A DNA stretch of 64,000 nucleotides from Sepiola atlantica. Taxonomy: Eukaryota; Mollusca; Cephalopoda; Sepiida; Sepiolidae. Where the stretch lies: contig OY744529.1 of the NCBI GenBank assembly GCA_963556195.1, positions 63,317,580-63,381,579 of the forward strand, read 5' to 3'. Shown here in pieces: positions 56,475-64,000 of this stretch. The notes under the pieces are model-generated. The model searched no databases. It was given only the letters and a program-made list of their open reading frames with translations, and was not told the origin of the DNA. Position 1 is the first letter of the stretch; every line of letters starts with the position of its first letter. Made by a program: the position numbers and the translations under genes.

Positions 56475-57470
56475 TAGATAGATGAATGATTAAGAGATAG
56501 TTCTTTGAATGCTTAATGTGCATAACTATTTTTTAAATAGTTCATAATAAATTAATGTTTAGTACTATTCATTTGGAATTGTATTGTCCTATTTTTATTA
56601 TATATATATATATATATATATATTCAATAGTTTTGTCAATATTAACAGTAATTAATTAAAGTGCTTTAATAAAAAATAAAAAAGAGATAAATAACTAAAA
56701 CACCTAGAGTAAGACGTGGCAAATGAATATCAAGAGGTGTTCTCTTGAAATTTGGGTTTAGAAGAAACCAGACATCTTTTCGAAAATGCTCCACATTCTG
56801 CATTACAATTTACTAATAACTATAATGCATCAGACAGGTAATTCTTAATATTTATTGAATTTCAAGCTAGACCCTTTTATCTACTATATAAAGTTGAGCA
56901 TGTATTTCTGTGTGTTAATGGAAAGTATGGATATAGAAAAATTAACCAGACGTCTGTTTCAAGTAATTTTTGATACATAACATGTTAATTTACTTCATAC
57001 TGTTTAATCAATATAATAAATTCATAGTACCACCATAATTCTGTAAATTATTTAATCATTATTTAATGTATAATTTTTATTTGTGAAAAAAATATTTGAT
57101 ACAAGAACATTTAATGTACGCTTTTTATTTTTGAGAAAATATTTGACCCAAGAACATTTTATGTACGCTTCTTAAATTAAATCATATACAGCAACTTCTG
57201 AAATTCAACCTTCACCTCATACTACAAGGTGATTTATGCATCAGATTCTTTTCAATAGGCCATGAGTAATTTATTAATTTTTTAACAAACAAAATTTGTT
57301 ACCTAAAATATAATTATTCTATTGCCTTGCATTGGCTCTGGCTTTGGCTTGATAATCGAAAGCAGTGATTGAACTCAACTATAAATAGCTCTAGTCTCTT
57401 CCACAAATGCTTTTATCCATCAGTTTATGTCAAAAGTTAACAGGAAGATTTTGGCAGCAACAAGAAAGAA
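55506..57470. other. Intron between exons 3 and 4, remainder
   Basis: Contains TA runs at 55830-55875, 56440-56483 and 56600-56625, a T-run at 56068-56090, and a likely H-repeat 3' terminus at 56881 (CTACTATATAAAGTTGAGCA). No gene. Confidence 0.5.
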
Positions 57471-57477
57471 ATCTTAC

Positions 57478-57519
57478 CTTTGCGTTTGTATTTTGCTCTG
57501 CAAACAGATTACGGTATCG
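57478..57519 (-). CDS. DNAJC13: DNAJC13 exon 3, 14-codon micro-exon (about residues 99-112)
   Basis: 42 nt, phase 0/0, reading RYRNLFAEQNTNAK. It sits where human has RFRTDFSEGKITGR, so only the frame of the segment is conserved. The exon is supported by a clean TTTTTAG acceptor, a GTAAGATT donor and exact joining of both neighbours. A tiny exon isolated by introns of 2.4 and 3.3 kb is easy for gene finders to miss. Confidence 0.88.
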
Positions 57520-58074
57520 CTAAAAATAAAAATAAGATATTAAAAAATAAATAATGACATTGAAGTATATATATACTTTGTTAAAACATACAATATTAAA
57601 ATACATTGTCTGATCATCATTTACTTTTAGTAATTTTCTTTTTGAATACAAGAACACAGATCTCTGCTAATTTCCACGTGACAAGCTGATTCTCAAATCA
57701 ACTTTCAATCTGTCTACAAATTTTAAATCTCTCTACAACAAATACCAACTTAAATCCATGAGTCTACATTACAATAATGTAACTTGTGCTATGCATTAAT
57801 GGTAATTTCTCATTAACTTCAGTTTTAAAATATTAAATCGTTATATAAAAAATTGAATTATTCAACCTATTTTAGTTTTAATATATGTATATATTCGTAA
57901 TTTTTTGAAGTAATGAAAAGAAAGCAAATTATTTGAAATCATCAAACATTGTTATTTTATATGATGATAATAGCTACAACATGAAGAAGATTGCAAGATG
58001 CATTGGATAATCCAGATGACTTCCTTATTCCAAAATCAACATGTCTGGTAAAATATTCACATAGATCCAGTAGA

Positions 58075-59050
58075 TATAATAAACCAGTCATTTTAGTTTT
58101 TAATTTTTATTTGTTTGCAGAAGGTAAACAACTCCTATTATATTCTTTAATCTAAAATATGAGTTGTCCCCTTGCTGATGTTTTTTTTCATTTTTAGGTG
58201 ATTATTTAAAAATGTTTCATGGTGCTATTTTACTTATAGGCCGATGCAGTTAATTGTGTTCATGTAAAAGCATTATTTTGTACTTACTCAGTCATATTTT
58301 ATCTCTCACGCCCCGAAAAAGAATTTAAAAATATCAAGCAGAACTTTAATTAGAACGATTTTTCCATTTCCATAAGGGTGATATGAAATGGCGAGTCTGC
58401 GATTTTCAGAGTGGCCGGTTAGTGGCCGGTTAGCTAACTAAGGGCAGATAAGTGTTGCGAAGAAAAAAAAACAAAAAAAACAAACAATAAAGTTATATCG
58501 TGGAAAGTATCCCGGTGAACAAAGTAAAAATAATTATTTAATTTTCTATTTTTTAATTTAATAAATATATATTATATTATTATTGCTTATGTGTTTCTTT
58601 CTTTTTATAATCCTAACAATAAAAACGGAGTTAATGCCCTTGTCTATTCTACCGACCCTCACAGCCCAAAATGTCGGCTCGGGCACAAATACAGGTTGGA
58701 CATCGAAATGGAAAAATCGTTCTAATTAAAGTTCTGCTTGATATTTTTAAATTCTTTTTCGGGCGTGAGAGATAAAATATGGCTGAGTAAGTACAAAATA
58801 ATGCTTTTACATGAAAACAATTAACTGCATCGGCCTATAAGTAAAATAGCACCTGTTTCATATTAACATTTGTCTGGACTAAGTAATCTTTAAAATAAAT
58901 TGTAGTGAAATACGTTATTATATTACCAATAACATGGTACACCAATAAATGAAGATTTGCTTATCAGGAGCAAAATTTGATTCATCAGCTTAAATGCTAT
59001 TGAGGTCTGATTTGGAAATCCAATAAGATAACTTTATATGTTAGATTACT
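58075..59050 (+). mobile_element. Dispersed repeat H, second full-length-like copy
   Basis: Aligns with 50505-51377: TTTTAGTTTTTAATTTTTAT, TTCTTTAATCTAAAATATGA, CCCCTTGCTGATG, CAGCTTAAATGCTATT and GATAACTTTATATGTTAGAT. It is interrupted at 58221-58853 by a different element from the one in the 50468 copy. Confidence 0.75.
58221..58853. mobile_element. Foldback DNA transposon T1a nested in repeat H
   Basis: 633 bp with a perfect 8-bp target duplication TGTTTCAT (58213-58220, 58854-58861). The inverted arms of about 150 bp are nearly identical, starting GGTGCTATTTTACTTATAGG and CCGATGCAGTTAATTG, through CACGCCCGAAAAAG. The empty site is readable in the paralogue at about 50631 (AATGTTTCATATTAGCAG). 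The ~320-bp loop has GTGGCCGGTTA tandemly repeated (58412-58433) and no coding capacity. Confidence 0.9.
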
Positions 59051-59903
59051 AACAAACAAATGGCAGGTAAAATATCACCTCCCTGTTGGAGGTAATGAGC
59101 AATCCTGCTTACAAACATGCTTTAATGCAAAATGATAGTTGAACTTGAAACCAAATTGAATTTTATATAAAAAATAGGTGATATATTTCTTTTAATTACT
59201 TAGCATTCTTTTAAATTATTTAAAATTAATTATTTTTTATTTCAAATTATTTTTGATTTATTTTTGTAAAGAGAAACTTTTTAAAATTATATTTTACTAA
59301 TAAAAAGAAATTTACAATGTAAAAATGATTTTAATTACAAGAAACTTTAAATCTAATTTATAATTTACTATCAAGAACCCCATCAAAATTCCATGATGCT
59401 TTCAATCTGTATAAATTACTGTTAATATTTCTTTTGAAATAATAGATATCTGTCAGGTCAATACTATTAAGAAATGACCTTCTTCCATAAAAATAATCGC
59501 AACTGTCAGCTAAATATTCATTAAATAAATAAAACGAAGATGTCTATTTATTTAAAATTGTAGCAATTTAATTTTTTTTTCAGACAAATATTCTGTTTTC
59601 TTATCGTAAAATAAATGTCAGCTAAATATTCTTTAAGTCAATAAAACAAACGTCACTTTTTGAAATGTATTTATTTAAAATGGTATTGTTTTAGTCAATG
59701 TGATGACATACTTTGATTTCGGAACAATTCATTTTAAAATATGTAAAGTCGGAATTGTTTATCTTTTAAATGGATAGGGGTGATAACCTATGTACTAACA
59801 TGAAATTGCCATGGCGTATTATTATATAGATTTTCGTATCAACAAATGCATATGTATTAAATAATAAATGCTTAATTGAGTTAGAAAAAAAAAAAGAACT
59901 CAC

Positions 59904-60053
59904 TAATGCTTCAGTAAGCAAATTTGGTCGATGATCTGTAGAGAATTTCATGGTGTCTGTTTTTCGGTTACCCTTCCGCATCGTAATGAGGAATTCGTTA
60001 TTTGTGGGTGCCTTAATATTAGGCACAATGCTAATAAATTCTCCATATGGCCA
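59904..60053 (-). CDS. DNAJC13: DNAJC13 exon 2 (about residues 49-98)
   Basis: 150 nt, phase 0 at both ends. It begins WPYGEFISIVPN and ends FSTDHRPNLLTEAL, matching human WPYGDICSISP and FSTEHRTELLTEAL. It completes strands of the first PH-like domain. The middle (KAPTNNEFLITMRKGNRK) is the divergent loop. The donor is GTGAGTTC. The intron 5' of it holds the 25-bp and 16-bp tandem arrays. Confidence 0.95.
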
Positions 60054-60144
60054 CTGTAGAAAAAGAAAATGTAGGTAATGGTAAAACTCACAATACTAAA
60101 AATATAAAAACTTTTAAAAAGTATAAAGTACAAAATGAAAATAA

Positions 60145-60440
60145 AGTACATCTAAAAGAAGTACAAGAAAAGCAGGGAGGTATAAGAAAAAAGGGAGGCA
60201 TAACCAAGTATAAGAAAAAAGGGAGGTATAACAAAGTATAAAAAAGGGAGGTATAACAAAGTATAAGAAAGGGAGGTATAACAAAGTATAAAAAAGGGAG
60301 GTATAACAAAGTATAAAAAATGGAGGTATAACAAAGTATAAAAAAGGGAGGTATAACAAAGTATAAAAAAGGGAGGTATAACAAAGGAGAAGTATAACAA
60401 AGAAGTATAACAAAGAAGTATAACAAAAGAAAGTAATAAA
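60145..60440. repeat. 25-bp tandem array
   Basis: About seven copies of GTATAACAAAGTATAAAAAA then GGGAG, degrading at the right into AGAAGTATAACAA units. Lies in the intron between exons 1 and 2. Confidence 0.95.
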
Positions 60441-60444
60441 AGAA

Positions 60445-60665
60445 GAAAGTACAGAAGGGAAAAGTACAGAAAGGGGAAAGTACAGAAAGGGGAAAGTACA
60501 GAAAGGGGAAAGTACAGAAAGGGGAAAGTACAGAAAGGGGAAAGTACAGAAAGGGGAAAGTAAAAAAGGGGGGGGGGGGGTAAAAAAAGGGGGGTAAAGG
60601 GGGGGGGTAAAAAAAGGGGAAAGTAAAAAAAAGGGGGAAAGTACAGAAAAGAGTGAAGTGCAGAA
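60445..60665. repeat. 16-bp tandem array and G-runs
   Basis: About seven copies of AGTACAGAAAGGGGAA, then degenerate AAAAAGGGGG blocks. It looks derived from the neighbouring 25-bp array. Confidence 0.95.
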
Positions 60666-60917
60666 AACAGGAAGTGCAAAAACCAGAGATTAAAAGTAAG
60701 TTTTTGTTTTGTTCCTTTTTTCTCACTTTAACTGAGTAGGTATGGCCCAGAGTAGAGGGAAGTGAGCAGAAAGAGGGAGAGAGTAGTATATGGGAATCAA
60801 CCAATATTTTTAATTAAAAAAAATAATTTTTAAAAAAATACTCAGTTTAGTCAAGCTACATAAAGAAATGAAGGAAATGTAATTTTTATAATTATAACCA
60901 CTCAATTTTGTTTTTAC

Positions 60918-60993
60918 CTGGTTTGTGATCTCCAGTGTAGTAGGATTGTATGTGGTAATGCCATGGGTGCCAACAGAAAAGATCCGTTTATAC
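60918..60993 (-). CDS. DNAJC13: DNAJC13 exon 1 in window (about residues 24-48)
   Basis: 76 nt. The acceptor is TTTTTTGTAG and the donor GTAAAAAC. The first base completes a Lys codon from an upstream exon outside the window, so this is not the start exon. It reads [20 protein letters not shown] and onward, matching the human YKRVFSVGTHAITTYNP segment of the first PH-like domain, just after the residues (K17, W20 in human) reported to bind PI3P. It ends in phase 0. Confidence 0.95.
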
Positions 60994-62024
60994 CTACAAA
61001 AAAGAGAAACGACAACTGAAATCATCTTTTTTAAATGTTATAGCTTGATAAATACAACTGACTAGATATCCACTGGGAATTTAACAATCGTAAAATACAG
61101 CTGGTAGATGCTCTGAGGTCGATCATCGGTGATGAACTGATTTTACTGCAGATTTTGTGTTTTATATCATCTAACTACCCCGAGAAGGAGAGCAAAATGA
61201 TTACCACAGCTCTGGATAACTACAATTGCTCACGGGGTACACAACACCCGATCCACCAGCAACCCAAGCAAAAGAAAAATGCCTCCTTTTTGAATGTGAC
61301 GTCATGCTACGCACCAAATAAACATTGCAAACTAAATGGCTTGACAGAAAAACAGACTATATGTGACATGGACGCTCATCAGCAAATGAAATTCGTTCCA
61401 GCAATCCCACTTTCTGTCAAGATAGATCTGGTTAGTTCAAAGAACATAACAACTTGATGCAATATATATGTGGCAATGTAATTGCTCAAAATAAACTTTT
61501 ATCACATATGTAGATCAAATTGAGAAAAAATAATTTAGAAATTGATTTTTTTAAAGAAATTAATTAACTGCAGAAGTTAACCAGTAATATCTTATTTTAG
61601 GATCAGGGAAAGAAAGAAATTCCCCAAAAGAATTGGATCGTGTTCCTTCTTTTATTTTTCCACTTAACAAATCTTAACTTTTGTTTTACCATCAGTTATT
61701 CTAAGTACAGACATCTGTTCTAATAGTTCCAGCATGGTTTAGCCAATATTACAGAGGAATTCTCTCGATTTGCAACAGCTCATTGAGTCCTCTGCTTCCA
61801 GCTACTCTGACTAGCGGTCTACACCTGAGAAGAGAAAAACGGTTACCACAGCTCTGAACAACTATGGCTGTTCATAGGGTACACAACACAAACTAGTCCC
61901 ATCTTCATTGGATCTTCAGCATCACCAACCCAAACCCATCGTATCCAAGGGCTGCCCGATCTATTCATCCATAGATAGGTTGGACAATGCAAAAGCAGTG
62001 GGCGAAGGGTTACACATATCTATG

Positions 62025-62222
62025 CATATGTATTTGGATTATTCAGACAGCTATTCTCATCTTGGTTGTTATTTTCCCAATATTTTGGACGATTTAACCT
62101 CAGACCTTCAAGTGCATCTTTTCGGACTTGGAAAACTGATTGTTGAATTCAGGAACCTATACGGAATTTTGAACGGAACTATTCATTTGACCCAGGTAGA
62201 TAGATTGCTCTCATTCTGTCAG
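62025..62222 (+). mobile_element. Foldback family F1, left-arm fragment
   Basis: GGATTATTCAGACAGCTATT, CTCATCTTGGTTGTTATTTT, GTGCATCTTTTCGGACTTGG and GGAACCTATACGGAATTTTG match the left arm and inner arm of the complete copies. No right arm. Confidence 0.75.
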
Positions 62223-62387
62223 CTATGATGAAATAGACAAGAGAAAACAAACTGGTAATACTTTGTGTGGTATTAGCCCTGGGCGGGGTATGCCAGCTTC
62301 CTCTGAAGGAGGAAGTTTACAGGGAATATCAAATTCACAAGCAGTACCCAGCCGCATGTATATTCCAGTCATGGGAAGATGATATAC

Positions 62388-62498
62388 AAGTGCCTAGCAT
62401 TCCCAAATGGTCACCCATCTGATACTGGCTAGGCTCCACATCGCTTAACTTCAGTGATCTAATGAGAACTGGTGTCAATGCGATTATGCCATATATAG
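62388..62498 (-). pseudogene. 5S rRNA-derived relic (pseudogene or SINE3 head)
   Basis: The plus strand shows the complement of an animal 5S rRNA in order: CATTCCCAAATGGTCACCCA, then GATACTGGCTAGGCTCCACA, then CGCTTAACTTCAGTGATCTA, then ATGAGAACTGGTGT. Compare 5S complement GTTCCCAGGCGGTCACCCAT and GCTTAACTTCGGTGATC. Many substitutions mean it is not a functional 5S gene. Confidence 0.8.
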
Positions 62499-62575
62499 AT
62501 AAGAGAAACTCTTCACTGAAATAACTATCCAGAGTACATGACATCAGCTCAGAGAAATCTCTATCAAATATCAAA

Positions 62576-62990
62576 GGATACTACCAAAAACTCAGCACGG
62601 TCTGTCTACCATATATGAAGGGCTTGTCCGAAATAATTCACAACATATAACATTAAGACAGTATTTAGGAGCAACTTAACGCTCCGAAAACATCTCAGTT
62701 GAGTCAAGCCTCCTACAGAAAACATCATGACCAAGAACTGTGTGTATTCCATGCCATGTAAATGTGGAAAAATATACGATGGTGAGGCACTAAAAGCAAG
62801 ACTAGAAGAACATATGGCTTACCACATATTGAGGGGAAAAAAGAAACCATCTACCTTTTGTAGAACAAAGTAAAAATTATAGACAGAAGAACAGTAGAGA
62901 CTAAGACGTCTCAAAGTTGAGTGACAATGGTCTCACAAGAAAACCTGGTATAGAATTAAATACAATATGGAAACCAATAATTTTAAACAA
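62576..62990 (+). pseudogene. Penelope-like element C-terminal (GIY-YIG region) fragment 2
   Basis: Through shifts it reads YQKLSTVCLPYMKGLSEIIH, then MTKNCVYSMPCKCGKIYDGE, ALKARLEEHMAYHILRG, and NGLTRKPGIELNTIWKPII. The C.C..IY.GE...R..EH pattern is the GIY-YIG-type endonuclease region of Penelope-like elements, with IYDGE where YIGET is usual. Dead. Confidence 0.8.
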
Positions 62991-63684
62991 TAGATTAAAG
63001 AATAAAAATGTAGCACATGTAGCCCTTCAAACCGCTTCGGCACGCCTCTCACCAAGTTACATGATTGTGGGCTTTATCTTCCAGCCTTTGTAGTGAAATG
63101 CAGCATTTTTATTTTTAGAATAGAGTTGTATTTTTTGCACATGCCTCCTACTGATATTGTTCCAGTGGTTAATCCACGGTAAAAGGTTAGCTCTCTCATA
63201 CATATATACATATATATAGATAGAAGAAAAAAGAGTGATAAATATGCGACAATTGTCCAAATTTATTTCAAATTTCAATTGTTCAATGCAAGGTGTATTC
63301 AGTAATAAACTAGTGTTTATTATTCTTTCCTTAAGCCAAGGCTTTTCAAAGATCGAAATCTTATCATCAGAGGAGAAATACAGATGGATAAGTTGGCTTT
63401 CGAAAAAACCAAAGTTCAAATATTTGAAAAATATGAAAATTATTATTAAAGGAATTTTTGTTAAAAAAACGCAGTGAATGAAAAGAAAAATTCCGTGAAA
63501 AATATATGCAGATTGTCCGGGTGGTAAATTTCCGTTGAAAAGAAGTCAAATGAATTGTAGAATGTGAAGAAAACTCTTTGCATGGGAGCAGTGTGGAGAA
63601 AGTGCTCAAAATATAGGTGAGTCCAGACGCACTTAAAGGGGATTGAAAAGGGAGAAATTGGCCATTTTTATATACTTCCATTTT

Positions 63685-63687
<3 letters not shown>

Positions 63688-63715
<28 letters not shown>

Positions 63716-63718
63716 AAA
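63688..63718. repeat. TA microsatellite
   Basis: (TA)n. Confidence 0.9.
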
Positions 63719-64000
63719 GTTAAAGGCAAAGCATAGACTTGAGTAGAGTATAAATGCACAATAGAGAAAATCACTTCCAGTATAATGGTAAGCTGGTATA
63801 AAATATTGACATTCAACACCCCAGGTATTAAATTGTGTGATCTTTTGTAAAAAGCGCTGAACAAGAGACATGTTAGAGTTAATAAGTAAAAAATAAGAAA
63901 ATAAAAATTCCTTATCACTCAGAAACAATATTCCATTTTAAGAGATTTGTTTAAACAAATCTCTTAAAACCGTATATTTGTACATTTGATGGATTAATTA

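Larger units (their letters stand above)
1..60993 (-). other. DNAJC13: DNAJC13 / RME-8 gene, partial (22 internal coding exons)
   Basis: This is the span of a minus-strand multi-exon gene. The joined exons encode a protein that follows vertebrate DNAJC13 (RME-8) residue for residue in order. DNAJC13 is a large peripheral endosomal protein that recruits Hsc70 through its J domain and works with SNX1/retromer and the WASH complex in endosomal sorting (family knowledge). The window covers the N-terminal PH-like/PI3P-binding region, the start of the helical repeat region and the first IWN repeat. The first coding exon (human residues 1-23) was not found up to position 64000, and the J domain lies off the low-coordinate end. 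All 22 exons have GT donors and AG acceptors with consistent phases and no internal stop, so the gene looks intact. Introns are 0.7-7.1 kb and repeat-filled. Residue numbers in the exon entries assume a 23-residue first exon, as in human. Confidence 0.96.
60994..64000 (-). other. Intron or upstream region 5' of window exon 1
   Basis: No exon encoding the expected DNAJC13 N-terminus (ending in a HSWRGK-like motif) is visible on the minus strand here, so the start exon is beyond the window. The stretch holds a duplicated phrase (61201-61247 and 61843-61889, both beginning TTACCACAGCTCTG), a foldback-arm fragment, a 5S-rRNA-derived relic, a Penelope-like fragment and a TA run near 63690. Open frames at 61155-61457 (+) and 63057-63928 (-) are unrecognised and look like chance. 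Confidence 0.7.

Noticed and set aside
60088..60804. Minus-strand ORFs of up to 238 codons (Phe/Pro/Leu-rich)
   Set aside because: Products of the 25-bp and 16-bp tandem arrays; several frames are open at once.
63367..63918. 183-codon minus-strand ORF
   Set aside because: Low-complexity, includes a TA run read as IYIYIY, no recognisable motif or splice context; treated as chance.

Overview
This window looks like intronic and exonic sequence from a large animal gene, very probably in a cephalopod mollusc. The DNA is AT-rich. Introns run from about 0.7 to 7 kb and are packed with transposon debris and microsatellites. Several repeats look cephalopod-like from memory, such as LINE tails ending in GATGATGATG and a LINE leader carrying the phrase GATAGGAAGGGCATCC. 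No database search was possible, so the organism call is an inference.

One gene is present. It is on the minus strand and is the DNAJC13 / RME-8 orthologue (endosomal J-domain co-chaperone). I resolved 22 consecutive coding exons between 60993 (most 5' in the window) and 1710 (most 3'). Every junction is GT-AG, every phase matches, and the 797 codons join without a stop. They correspond to about residues 24-820 of a protein that is about 2,240 residues in human. The start-codon exon lies beyond position 64000. The GYF-like region, the J domain and most of the armadillo-like C-terminal half lie beyond position 1.

Intron content from low to high coordinates:
1-4.3 kb: LINE tail, a foldback retroposon, and a 31-bp minisatellite.
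4.4-12.7 kb: dead mariner, LINE scraps, several foldback elements and perfect hairpins.
11-32 kb: many minus-strand and some plus-strand LINE remnants. One is nearly full length (endonuclease plus reverse transcriptase, 28.45-31.87 kb), and next to its 5' end sits a sequence with the complete core of a type I hammerhead ribozyme.
33.9-42.2 kb: a large composite repeat with G-rich arrays and a 127-bp tandem array.
43-53 kb: second dead mariner, Penelope-like fragment, nested foldbacks with tRNA-like modules, a pogo-like element, and a tRNA-Phe-like relic.
50.5-51.4 kb and 58.1-59.05 kb: two copies of one host repeat, each carrying a different foldback transposon with 8-bp target-site duplications.
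60-64 kb: tandem arrays, a 5S-rRNA-derived relic and a Penelope-like fragment.

The most interesting material is structural RNA or hairpin biology in the repeats: the hammerhead motif; a foldback retroposon family whose near-palindromic arms enclose a tRNA-like module and which has long target-site duplications; an independent second family with the same design; and the pair of foldback transposons whose empty sites can be read from paralogous copies in the same window.
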